Shown here: positions 49,422-56,848 of the stretch, piece after piece
Layout: every line of letters starts with the position of its first letter
How positions within the stretch are numbered: position 1 is the stretch's first letter
NCBI GenBank assembly: GCA_902521725.1
Contig: CABYTF010000001.1
Location: forward strand, 124,001-188,000
Length of the DNA stretch: 64,000 bases
Direction of reading: 5' to 3'
Source: an uncultured Gammaproteobacteria bacterium
Lineage (GTDB): Bacteria > Pseudomonadota > Gammaproteobacteria > GCA-002705445 > GCA-002716945
Translations under genes and position numbers: made by a program
The notes under the pieces: model-generated
Databases searched by the model: none
Told to the model about the DNA's origin: nothing
Seen by the model: only the letters and a program-made list of their open reading frames with translations

Positions 49422-50195
49422 ATGTTAGATGAAATCATCAAAAATAAACTCAAAGAGGTATCTGAATTAAAGTCTTCATTTGATACCTCAAAGATTGACG
49501 TCAGCGCCCCTAAAAAGCCATTTTATGAAACTCTTTTATTACGTCAAGGCAATAAGAAAAATTCAATCATAGCTGAAATTAAAAAAAGATCGCCTAGTAA
49601 AGGTATGCTCGATAGTAACCTGAATGTATCTGAAAAAGCCATACAATACGAAGCTGGAGGTGCTAGCTGCCTATCAGTTTTGACAGAAAAAGATTATTTC
49701 AATGGATCAATTGATGATCTACTCATTGCGAAAAAATCGGTTAATCTACCTGTATTGAGAAAAGATTTCATTATTGATCCATTACAAGTATACCAGAGTA
49801 AAATGATAGGAGCAGATTGCATTCTTCTTATCGTCTCTGCCTTATCACACAAACTATTTGAAGAATTATATTCTTTGTCAGCATCTTTAAATTTAGATGT
49901 CTTAGCCGAGGTGCATGATATTAAGGAGTTAAACTTTGTTAAATCTTTGGGGATAAAGTTATTGGGCATCAATAATAGAAATTTGAAGACGTTTGAGGTA
50001 GATATTAACACTAGCCTACATCTCTCTAGTTGTATTGCTGATGAGGAGACAGTTATAGTTAGTGAGAGCGGTATTCATACGCCAGAGGACATATCTAAGT
50101 TGAATAAGTCTGGTATTTTTACATTTCTTATTGGCGAACATTTGATAAAATCAACCAACGCTTCCAAAGAGATAGGAGAATTCATCAATGCTTGA
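49422..50195 (+). CDS. trpC: Indole-3-glycerol phosphate synthase
   Basis: This TIM barrel closes the indole ring. IAEIKKRSPSKG, SVLTEKDYFNGS, LRKDFIIDPLQVYQS, LGINNRNLKTFEVD and VSESGI are standard TrpC segments with the catalytic Lys and Glu. At 257 aa it is not fused to TrpF. trpF, trpA and trpB are not in the window. Confidence 0.95.
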   Translation: MLDEIIKNKLKEVSELKSSFDTSKIDVSAPKKPFYETLLLRQGNKKNSIIAEIKKRSPSKGMLDSNLNVSEKAIQYEAGGASCLSVLTEKDYFNGSIDDLLIAKKSVNLPVLRKDFIIDPLQVYQSKMIGADCILLIVSALSHKLFEELYSLSASLNLDVLAEVHDIKELNFVKSLGIKLLGINNRNLKTFEVDINTSLHLSSCIADEETVIVSESGIHTPEDISKLNKSGIFTFLIGEHLIKSTNASKEIGEFINA

Positions 50196-50580
50196 TAGCT
50201 TAGGCATAAAACACTTGGCCTTAAAAGTGAAAAACTTTGAGGAGTGTCTTGTATTCTACACTCAAGTGCTAGGTATGAAAGTTGACTGGAAGCCAGATGA
50301 TCAAAATGTTTATCTAACAAATGGTATAGACAATCTGGCTCTGCATTATGATCAAAACGTATCAGATATGAAAAATGACTCAAGGTTAGATCATTTTGGA
50401 ATCTTCATTAAAAATAAAGATGATATTGATGTATATTTGAAGCATATGACGGATAATAATGTCAAAATCCATAAAGATAAAAAGACGCATAGAGACAAAT
50501 CTGTAAGCTTTTATGTTGAGGATCCTGATGGAAATATTTTACAAATTTTATGGCATCCCACTCTAAGCAATGATTCCTGA
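50188..50580 (+). CDS. VOC (glyoxalase/bleomycin-resistance) family protein
   Basis: A 130 aa single-domain vicinal-oxygen-chelate protein: GIKHLALKVKNFEECLVFYTQVLGM forms the first beta-alpha-beta unit and the second half ends in VEDPDGNILQILWHP. Candidate metal ligands are His8, His52-type residues, HFG and the final Glu region. The substrate is unknown. It overlaps trpC by 8 nt and the speD-like gene by 11 nt, and occupies the place taken by vfr/crp in pseudomonads. Confidence 0.85.
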   Translation: MLDSLGIKHLALKVKNFEECLVFYTQVLGMKVDWKPDDQNVYLTNGIDNLALHYDQNVSDMKNDSRLDHFGIFIKNKDDIDVYLKHMTDNNVKIHKDKKTHRDKSVSFYVEDPDGNILQILWHPTLSNDS

Positions 50581-51220
50581 CATATCTAATACTAGTCAAT
50601 CACTCGTTATCAATGCATATTATGGCTATACATGTAGTGAGAAAGATAAGATGTTGACTAATAAAAAAATTGAAAACGATTTTAGCGCATCATTCATGAT
50701 GAATATGATGCAAGATATCTCGAAAACACTAGAGACAACAATCATACATACCTCTAGTCACTCATTTGAACCATCCGGAGTAAGCTTAGCTTCAGTTATA
50801 GAATCAAATGAGCCTATCTTTGGATCATCAGGAGTCGCTCATCTTAGTGAAAGCCATATCAGTTTTCATTCATATTTTGAGAATTCTTTGAATGATATGA
50901 TTATTTTGAGGTTAGAGTTACACATATCATCATGTAGTCGTAAAAGTGTTTATTTTGCTTTGGATAATATCTCAAAAAATGATAAGTTCGACAATTTTGA
51001 TGCAATCACACTTGATTTTTTCCATAGAGGGTTAGATTTAGAATCATATGAAGACGATGGTAATAATATTTTGGACGATTACTTAAAAGAGAAAGTTCAC
51101 ACTTATGACATAGTAGATGATAAAAGAACAAACACGTTTATAAACATCAAACTGATAAAGCACAAAAACAAATTACAATCGGAGTTAATGTCAGACTCAC
51201 TTCATAAGCATTTGATTTAG
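50570..51220 (+). CDS. speD: S-adenosylmethionine decarboxylase proenzyme (SpeD-like, short)
   Basis: This pyruvoyl enzyme makes decarboxylated SAM for spermidine. Alignment by eye to E. coli SpeD covers FEPSGVSLASV, GVAHLSESHISFHSYFE and LHISSCSRKSVYFALDNI. The self-cleavage site is Glu94-Ser95 (E. coli Lys111-Ser112), and Cys122 matches the catalytic Cys140. At 216 aa it is shorter than E. coli (264 aa). The order trpC-x-speD-coq7 as in Pseudomonas supports the call. speE is not adjacent. Confidence 0.8.
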   Translation: MIPDISNTSQSLVINAYYGYTCSEKDKMLTNKKIENDFSASFMMNMMQDISKTLETTIIHTSSHSFEPSGVSLASVIESNEPIFGSSGVAHLSESHISFHSYFENSLNDMIILRLELHISSCSRKSVYFALDNISKNDKFDNFDAITLDFFHRGLDLESYEDDGNNILDDYLKEKVHTYDIVDDKRTNTFINIKLIKHKNKLQSELMSDSLHKHLI

Positions 51221-51822
51221 AAATAAAAACTCAATTTTTTCATTACTCTTGATGAAAGAGACATAAAATTCCTAGTTTGATCGCTAAGCTTAGTTGATCC
51301 TAACTCTCTAGCAGTTTCTTTATGTTTAGTCTCATCTTTTTTTATCTCAAGCAGGATATCTCTACTCTTTTTATCATTTTTAGGCAGTTTATCTGTGTAT
51401 TGGTCTAGATGCTTCTCAACCTGCTCTTCAGTTTCAAATATAAAGCCTAGTGATTTTTCTTTTGTTAATCTTCCAACATATGCACCTAGCATGAACGATG
51501 ATGCATACCATAGGACGTTGAAATAACTCGTTCTTCCTGACAGTTCGCCTATTCTATCGCTGCACATTCCTAGATGGTCTCTTTCCTCATTACACATCGT
51601 TAAGATAAGTTCTTTGGTTGAAGTCTCATCAGTCGTGAAAGCCTGCCCCCTGTACAGTGCCTGCGCACAAACCTCTCCCATATGATTGACCCTCATTACT
51701 CTTTGAGACTGCTTTTTTTCATCAGTACTGAGCGATTCATCTTTAGAAGAGGAGCTAGACTGGTTATGAAGTACTTCAAGTGCGTAATCTAGTTCTTTCA
51801 AAAAATTGTCCATATTTAGCAT
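51217..51822 (-). CDS. coq7: Demethoxyubiquinone hydroxylase Coq7 (C6 hydroxylation)
   Basis: This membrane-associated di-iron monooxygenase performs the last ubiquinone ring hydroxylation. The first iron motif MRVNHMGEVCAQALY, CNEERDHLGMC, and the second-half FETEEQVEKHLDQY and KDETKHKETA supply the ligands. Its 201 aa fit bacterial Coq7. GGAG 8 nt upstream supports the ATG at 51822. It overlaps the speD end by 4 nt and is divergent from rplM. Coq7 here implies the enteric ubiF is not needed. Confidence 0.94.
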   Translation of the reverse strand: MLNMDNFLKELDYALEVLHNQSSSSSKDESLSTDEKKQSQRVMRVNHMGEVCAQALYRGQAFTTDETSTKELILTMCNEERDHLGMCSDRIGELSGRTSYFNVLWYASSFMLGAYVGRLTKEKSLGFIFETEEQVEKHLDQYTDKLPKNDKKSRDILLEIKKDETKHKETARELGSTKLSDQTRNFMSLSSRVMKKLSFYF

Positions 51823-51896
51823 AATGAGGTCTCCATTTAGCCTATTATCAAATAATTGCTTGTATACACCAACTTATATGAGTAAAATCTCTATCC

Positions 51897-52310
51897 GTGA
51901 GTATAAATGATAGCAACAAAAAATGGTATGTAATAGACGCTACAGACGTTGTTTTGGGTCGTCTAGCGTCTAAAGTTGCACTTATGCTCAAAGGAAAGCA
52001 TAAGCCACAATATCAACCTCATACTGATGAGGGAGACTATATTATCGTCATCAATGCAAAAAAGATCAAAGTCACTGGAAACAAAATATCCGATAAAATC
52101 TATCACAAGCACACCGGATACATCGGCAATATGAAATCGACACCACTTGGTAAAATGCTTGCAAAAAACCCTGACTTTGTGATCATGAATGCAGTAAAAG
52201 GAATGCTACCGAAAAATCCACTTGGCAGATCGATGATTAAAAAACTTAAAATCTACGAAAATGAAAAGCATAGCCATGGTGCTCAGAAACCAATTACACT
52301 AGAGGTATAA
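51897..52310 (+). CDS. rplM: 50S ribosomal protein L13
   Basis: WYVIDATDVVLGRLAS, KGKHKPQYQPHTDEGDYIIVINA and VKGMLPKNPLGRSM identify L13. The start is GTG at 51897: an ATG slightly upstream is out of frame, and an in-frame stop at 51879-51881 blocks longer versions. Product is 137 aa. rpsI follows after 6 nt, the universal L13-S9 pair. Confidence 0.96.
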   Translation: MSINDSNKKWYVIDATDVVLGRLASKVALMLKGKHKPQYQPHTDEGDYIIVINAKKIKVTGNKISDKIYHKHTGYIGNMKSTPLGKMLAKNPDFVIMNAVKGMLPKNPLGRSMIKKLKIYENEKHSHGAQKPITLEV

Positions 52311-52316
52311 TCAAAA

Positions 52317-52703
52317 ATGCACAAAACTTACGGGACAGGAAGAAGAAAGACATCAAGTGCCAGGGTATATCTATACAGTGGGACAGGTGAAATTAAAATA
52401 AATTCACAAGAAGTTGATGACTTTACAAAATCAGCTACACTGTCAGCATATTTATTAGCACCATTAACCAAAACCCAAATGCAAGATAAGGTAAATCTAA
52501 ATATTTCTGTTGTTGGTGGTGGAAAAAGTGGTCAAGTTGGAGCTATTGTTCATGGTCTAACAAGAGCGCTTGTCAAATATCAGAATGATTTATTACCTAC
52601 TCTCAAGAGAGAGGGTTTCGTTACAAGAGATGATAGAAAAGTTGAGCGCAAAAAGGTAGGTTTAAGAAAAGCTCGCAAAGCTACACAGTTCTCTAAGCGC
52701 TAA
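52317..52703 (+). CDS. rpsI: 30S ribosomal protein S9
   Basis: YGTGRRKTSSARVYL, VNLNISVVGGGKSGQVGAI and the C-terminal LRKARKATQFSKR tail, which reaches the ribosomal P site, identify S9. Length 128 aa is normal. It ends convergently inside rpiA by 11 nt; no hairpin terminator follows. Confidence 0.97.
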   Translation: MHKTYGTGRRKTSSARVYLYSGTGEIKINSQEVDDFTKSATLSAYLLAPLTKTQMQDKVNLNISVVGGGKSGQVGAIVHGLTRALVKYQNDLLPTLKREGFVTRDDRKVERKKVGLRKARKATQFSKR

Positions 52704-53358
52704 GATCTGTTTTATCTACACCACTATCATTAGCACACAAAAGCACGTTAGCATGATCTAAAGCGAATATCCCATTTGTGACTACCCCAGGTATGTTATT
52801 AATGGTTTGCTCTAATTTAATAGGTTCCATAATTTGTAGATTATGAACATCAAGGATTAAGTTACCATTATCTGATACAAAATTTTCTCTGAGAACTGGT
52901 CTGCCGCCATGTTTTATAAGTTCAAGTGATACCGAACTTCTAGAGAGTGGAATAACTTCTATTGGAAGGGGAAACTCCCCGAGAATATCAACTTTTTTTG
53001 AATCATCAACTATGCAAATGAATTGATCTGAGTTGTGCGCTAAAATTTTCTCCCTAGTTAATGCTCCACCACCACCTTTTATCATTTGAAGATTTTTATT
53101 GACCTCATCTGCGCCATCAATATATTTTGTAAGTCTCCCAACATCACGCAACTCAGAAACCTCAAACCCATTTGCTTCAAGAAGCTCAGTGGATTTTACG
53201 GAGCTAGAGACTACGTTACGAATTTTACTTTTTACTTTGGATAGATTCTCTATGAGCATATTGACTGTCGATCCAGATCCTATCCCAAGAGACTCACCAT
53301 TATCGATATAGTCTAAAACAGCCTCAGCTACTCTTTGTTTTTTAGTATTTTGGTCCAT
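52693..53358 (-). CDS. rpiA: Ribose-5-phosphate isomerase A
   Basis: It interconverts ribose and ribulose 5-phosphates. LGIGSGSTVNMLIE, the catalytic segment IDGADEVN and KGGGGALTREKI are diagnostic. Length 221 aa. ATG at 53358. It is divergent from ilvA across 47 bp that contain an inverted repeat with -10-like arms. Confidence 0.95.
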   Translation of the reverse strand: MDQNTKKQRVAEAVLDYIDNGESLGIGSGSTVNMLIENLSKVKSKIRNVVSSSVKSTELLEANGFEVSELRDVGRLTKYIDGADEVNKNLQMIKGGGGALTREKILAHNSDQFICIVDDSKKVDILGEFPLPIEVIPLSRSSVSLELIKHGGRPVLRENFVSDNGNLILDVHNLQIMEPIKLEQTINNIPGVVTNGIFALDHANVLLCANDSGVDKTDLSA

Positions 53359-53377
53359 TTTGAAAAAAAATAATTTT

Positions 53378-53393
53378 TATAGTATACACTATA
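53378..53393. promoter_or_regulatory. Palindromic bidirectional -10 element between rpiA and ilvA
   Basis: TATAGT (53378-53383), four bases, then ACTATA (53388-53393) form an inverted repeat. Each arm reads as TATAGT, a five-of-six match to TATAAT, on its own strand. Start sites about 7 nt beyond each arm would give short leaders for ilvA (+) and rpiA (-). It could instead be an operator. No -35 boxes are obvious. Confidence 0.35.
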
Positions 53394-53405
53394 AGACATA
53401 TAGTC

Positions 53406-54926
53406 ATGAGTGATAACTTCATAAAAAATTGTTATAAAAAAATATTAGCAGCAGATTCTGTATACGATATAGCGATAGTATCACCTACACAATTTGCACC
53501 TAAATTATCATCTAAATTAAACAACCATTTATTCATCAAAAGAGAGGACTTGCAGCCTGTATTCTCGTTTAAGTTAAGAGGTGCTTATAATAAGATTTCT
53601 AAACTTAAAAATATAAAACACATTGTAGCTGCTTCGGCTGGTAATCATGCACAGGGCGTCGCCATGACATGTCAAAAACTCAGGTTACAATCTTCGATAG
53701 TCATGCCGTTAACTACTCCAACAATTAAAATTAATGGTGTTAAAAAACTAGGATCAAAAGTTATATTATCTGGAGATACATATGATGAAGCATATAATTT
53801 CGCTATCAAATATGCCAAGGAGAATAATTATAATTTTGTGCATCCATATGATGATTTAGAGGTGATTGCTGGTCAGGGGACCATAGCCATAGAACTAATG
53901 GATCAGCTCGAAGAACATCCTGACTATGTATTCATTCCTGTTGGAGGCGGCGGCTTGCTTGCGGGCATGAGTGTCTACCTTAAGACTATCAACCCAAAAA
54001 TAAAGATAATAGCTGTTGAGGCTGAAGATTCAGCCTGTTTCAATTTAGCCTACAAAAATGGAAAACCTACCTCATTGAGACATGTCGGTATTTTTGCTGA
54101 CGGCGTAGCAGTAAAAAAAATAGGTTCAAAAACATTCAAGTTGACAAAAAATATCGTAGATTCATCTATCACAGTCACTACTGATGAGATCTGTTCAGCA
54201 ATTAAAGACCTATATGATGAGACCAGAGTCATAGCAGAACCCGCAGGAGCACTATCCCTTGCAGGAGCAAGAAAATACATCTTGTCAAAGAAAATCAAGA
54301 ATAAAAAAATTGCCACGATCCTATGTGGCGCTAATATGAATTTTGATCGATTAAGGCATGTGTCAGAGCGAGCTGATATTGGTGAGAGTTCAGAAATAAT
54401 TTTAGGCGTTACTATCGATGAAAAGCCAGGTAGTTTTAAGAAATTTTGTTCGATAATTGGAAAAAGAGCTATCACAGAGTTTAATTACCGTTATTCGGAC
54501 AGTAATGATGCCCAAGTTTTTGTTGGTATTAAAACAACTAAAGGCATTGACGAAAAAAGAGATATAATCAAGAAACTCAAAGCCAACAACTACAAATGCC
54601 ACGACATGAGTAATAATGAAATGGCCAAACTTCATATTAGATATATGGTAGGAGGGATTTGTAAAGAAATAAACGATGAGAGAATCTATAGATTTATGTT
54701 CCCTGAAAAACCTGGCGAGCTTTTAAAATTTCTAGATAATATTGGCTCAAGATGGAATATAAGTCTTTTTCATTACCGAAACCATGGTGCAGATTTTGGA
54801 AGGGTTCTCATAGGCTTACAAGCCAAGGAGAGTGAACTAACTAGCTTAGAGAAACACTTTAGAACACTAAAATATAAATTTTATGATGAGTCTCAAAACT
54901 CAGCATACAAACAGTTTTTAAAATAA
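53406..54926 (+). CDS. ilvA: Threonine dehydratase, biosynthetic
   Basis: This PLP enzyme deaminates threonine to 2-oxobutyrate for isoleucine. FIKREDLQPVFSFKLRGAYNK holds the PLP Lys56, then AASAGNHAQGVA and the glycine-rich VGGGGLLAG. The C-terminal third (from about 330) has two ACT-like regulatory segments (EIILGVTIDEKPGSF; RIYRFMFPEKPGELLKF), so feedback by isoleucine is expected. Its 506 aa match E. coli IlvA (514 aa). No leader peptide is present upstream. Confidence 0.95.
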   Translation: MSDNFIKNCYKKILAADSVYDIAIVSPTQFAPKLSSKLNNHLFIKREDLQPVFSFKLRGAYNKISKLKNIKHIVAASAGNHAQGVAMTCQKLRLQSSIVMPLTTPTIKINGVKKLGSKVILSGDTYDEAYNFAIKYAKENNYNFVHPYDDLEVIAGQGTIAIELMDQLEEHPDYVFIPVGGGGLLAGMSVYLKTINPKIKIIAVEAEDSACFNLAYKNGKPTSLRHVGIFADGVAVKKIGSKTFKLTKNIVDSSITVTTDEICSAIKDLYDETRVIAEPAGALSLAGARKYILSKKIKNKKIATILCGANMNFDRLRHVSERADIGESSEIILGVTIDEKPGSFKKFCSIIGKRAITEFNYRYSDSNDAQVFVGIKTTKGIDEKRDIIKKLKANNYKCHDMSNNEMAKLHIRYMVGGICKEINDERIYRFMFPEKPGELLKFLDNIGSRWNISLFHYRNHGADFGRVLIGLQAKESELTSLEKHFRTLKYKFYDESQNSAYKQFLK

Positions 54927-54951
54927 AAGCATTCACAAATGCCGCATAGAA

Positions 54952-54977
54952 AAAAGGCCCTGAGATTAGGGCCTTTT
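54952..54977. terminator. Bidirectional intrinsic terminator
   Basis: A 10 bp perfect stem, AAAAGGCCCT / AGGGCCTTTT, encloses a 6 nt loop (GAGATT). A-tracts on one side and T-tracts on the other allow termination in both directions, serving ilvA (+) and the convergent lysine-rich gene (-). It is the best terminator in the window. Confidence 0.85.
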
Positions 54978-54995
54978 CCATACGTTTATGAAGAA

Positions 54996-55238
54996 TTAAC
55001 GTCTTTTACGTTTAGCCGTCTTTTTCTTAGCTACTTTACGCTTAGCAGTCTTCTTCTTAGCTTTTTTCTTAGCTACTTTACGCTTAGCAGTTTTCTTTTT
55101 AGCTACTTTTTTCTTAGCTTTTTTCTTAGCTACTTTACGCTTAGCAACTTTTTTACGTGTAGTAGTTACTTTTTTCTTAGCAACCTTACGTTTAGCTACC
55201 TTAGTTTTTCTTTTAGCTTTCGCTTTCTTTTTAACCAT
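54996..55238 (-). CDS. Histone H1-like lysine/arginine-rich repeat protein
   Basis: The 80 aa product is low complexity: 49 residues are Lys or Arg, most others Ala, Val or Thr. There are no acidic or aromatic residues. Imperfect repeats of the type AKRKVAKKK run through it and are mirrored in the DNA. It resembles bacterial histone-H1-like/AlgP-type tails that bind DNA, so a nucleoid or RNA-compaction role is likely but inferred. A very strong Shine-Dalgarno (GGAGG, 5 nt before ATG) suggests high expression. Confidence 0.8.
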   Translation of the reverse strand: MVKKKAKAKRKTKVAKRKVAKKKVTTTRKKVAKRKVAKKKAKKKVAKKKTAKRKVAKKKAKKKTAKRKVAKKKTAKRKRR

Positions 55239-55332
55239 ACATTCCTCCGCGGTATTGGTGGTTATTTTTTAGTTTAGTAAATTATCTTACAAAAACAAGT
55301 GTTAATTAGTTTATTTTAAAATTAATTTTTCT

Positions 55333-55788
55333 TTATTTTGTCAAGTTGATTATAAAATCCCATTCTTTTTTTTCTATTTTTGTAATTGATAACCTATTAC
55401 CGCGCTGAACTACGCGCATGTTTGATAGTTCCTTGTAAGATTTTAAATCTTTTAGCGTTACAATCTTTTCAAACTTCTTCTTATATTTAACATCTACCAT
55501 TAACCATCTTGGTGCATCTTTTTTGCTCTTTGGATCGTAGTATTTTGCCTTCTTATCAAACGCAGTATGGTCAACGTAAGCCTCTTTGCATATAGTCATC
55601 AAGCCATAAATACCTGGCACATCACAGTTTGAATGATAGAAAAAAGCCAAATCGCCTTTTTTCATATCATCTCTTATCATATTTCGTACTTGATAGTTTC
55701 TAATACCATCCCAAGGTTCAACTTTATCCCTTGCGAGGTCATCTATGTTATAGTCCTCAGGCTCATTTTTCATAAGCCAGTAATTCAT
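55333..55788 (-). CDS. EVE domain-containing protein
   Basis: This 151 aa protein is a single EVE/PUA-like domain: NYWLMKNEPEDYNIDDLARD, WDGIRNYQVRNMIRDDMKKGDLAFFYHSN, PGIYGL and DPRW-type PRWLMVDV. EVE domains bind modified bases in DNA or RNA; the ligand here is unknown. The ATGA overlap with zapA couples it to the division gene. In many gammaproteobacteria 6S RNA and a 5-formyl-THF cyclo-ligase gene follow zapA; here this gene is in their place. Confidence 0.9.
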   Translation of the reverse strand: MNYWLMKNEPEDYNIDDLARDKVEPWDGIRNYQVRNMIRDDMKKGDLAFFYHSNCDVPGIYGLMTICKEAYVDHTAFDKKAKYYDPKSKKDAPRWLMVDVKYKKKFEKIVTLKDLKSYKELSNMRVVQRGNRLSITKIEKKEWDFIINLTK

Positions 55789-56069
55789 TTCAGCGCTGCT
55801 TCAATTTTTTCATTTATTATGTCGAGACTTTTTTCAACGGATGACATCTCATCTAGTTCAATTTGATTTTTGATATCAGATCCCGCTATGTTCAGTAATA
55901 CGAGTACCAAGAAATAATCATGGCCTACATTTTTTGTCTTTTCTTTGACTTTTTCTGCCTCAGCAACGATTCGATCTCTTGATTTTAGTAGTATTCTTTT
56001 CTCATCGTCTGTACACATTACAGATACATCCTGTCCTAAAATATTAATATCAACCTTACTCTTTTCCAT
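55785..56069 (-). CDS. zapA: Cell division protein ZapA
   Basis: ZapA bundles FtsZ filaments at the division ring. VDINILGQDVSVMCTDDEKRILLKSRD forms the N-terminal globular part; a coiled-coil helix follows, including LVLVLLNIAGSDI. Length 94 aa is close to E. coli ZapA (109 aa). It starts 14 nt inside the upstream small coiled-coil gene. Confidence 0.9.
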   Translation of the reverse strand: MEKSKVDINILGQDVSVMCTDDEKRILLKSRDRIVAEAEKVKEKTKNVGHDYFLVLVLLNIAGSDIKNQIELDEMSSVEKSLDIINEKIEAALK

Positions 56070-56277
56070 GATTCTTCATACTATCAATTCTATCCAACAG
56101 TGACTTAAGTTGTGACTTTGCGGACTCATTTTTCTTGATCAAGTCAGACTTTTCTGAGACTAGTTTAGTTTGTTGATTTTTGAGAAGTGTGTTTTCAAGA
56201 TTAGTTGAATCTATTTTTTTACTCAGCAGACTAAGGTTACGCTCTAAATTGTTCAATTTATCTAAAATATCTGACAT
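56056..56277 (-). CDS. Small coiled-coil protein upstream of zapA (TIGR02449-like)
   Basis: A 73 aa, almost fully helical protein: MSDILDKLNNLERNLSLL followed by heptad-like repeats to the end. It matches the position and style of the short TIGR02449 protein found before zapA in gammaproteobacteria. I use the ATG at 56277; a longer frame from 56313 lacks family support and would overlap the promoter. No Shine-Dalgarno precedes it, and a -10 box ends just 7 nt before the ATG. Confidence 0.75.
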   Translation of the reverse strand: MSDILDKLNNLERNLSLLSKKIDSTNLENTLLKNQQTKLVSEKSDLIKKNESAKSQLKSLLDRIDSMKNHGKE

Positions 56278-56284
56278 AGTGTAT

Positions 56285-56313
56285 AATATAGTTTTAGTAC
56301 TCACATTAATCAA
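56285..56313 (-). promoter_or_regulatory. Promoter for zapA operon, possibly giving a leaderless mRNA
   Basis: On the minus strand TTGATT (56308-56313) and TATATT (56285-56290) are separated by 17 bp, a good sigma-70 arrangement. The ATG begins only 8 nt after the -10 box, so the transcript would start at or beside the start codon, consistent with the missing Shine-Dalgarno. Confidence 0.45.
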
Positions 56314-56341
56314 TAAAATTATTAATTTACGTTAACTTCTT

Positions 56342-56848
56342 ATGAAAGATTCTAGTGATACATTAATACATGAAATCATTGATGACTATCAGTGCCCTTT
56401 TACAGCATCTGAAGTCCATGGTTTTTTTACTGGCTTGGTTTTGTCAAATATTTCAAACATTGACCTGGACAAAAAAGTTTTGGCTTTTATGGATATTGAT
56501 GAGGGCTCTCTATCTAAATCTCGCAAATTGATTAAGTCTGTGCAAAATGAGCTAAAGTCCTCAAATTTAGATATTCAAGCTGGAGAAGAGGGTGATTACA
56601 AACTGATGGCTTCATCTCTAGCTGAATGGACGTATTATTTTCTGATATCCTACAAAGAATCAGGTAGTTCAGAAAATATTGATAATCGTATTACTGAGAT
56701 TCTTGATGTTTTTGATGAAATTAGTCAACTTAATCAAAAATATAAGGTTGATGACGATAATAAGGTTAATCAAGAAAGCTTGAATGATATTCATGATTTT
56801 ATTGAAAAATCAGTTCAATATATATTTAATAAAAAAGATGATAAATAA
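56342..56848 (+). CDS. ygfB: UPF0149/YgfB family protein
   Basis: This 168 aa protein carries the family motif ASEVHGFFTGLVL near residue 22 and AEWTYYFLISY in the second half. YgfB proteins are helical; in Pseudomonas one modulates ampD and beta-lactam resistance, but the role here is unknown. It is divergent from the zapA operon and followed by pepP, the classical gammaproteobacterial order ygfB-pepP-ubiH-ubiI. Confidence 0.85.
   Translation: MKDSSDTLIHEIIDDYQCPFTASEVHGFFTGLVLSNISNIDLDKKVLAFMDIDEGSLSKSRKLIKSVQNELKSSNLDIQAGEEGDYKLMASSLAEWTYYFLISYKESGSSENIDNRITEILDVFDEISQLNQKYKVDDDNKVNQESLNDIHDFIEKSVQYIFNKKDDK

Noticed and set aside
54996-55238. Tandem repeats resembling a repeat array
   Set aside because: The units are coding (AKRKVAKKK-like), imperfect and without unique spacers, so this is not CRISPR.
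54939-55277. Plus-strand open frame of 112 codons rich in Ser, Phe and Leu
   Set aside because: It is the mirror of the lysine/arginine repeat gene on the minus strand. Its composition is the antisense of AAA/AAG/GCT codons, and it has no RBS.
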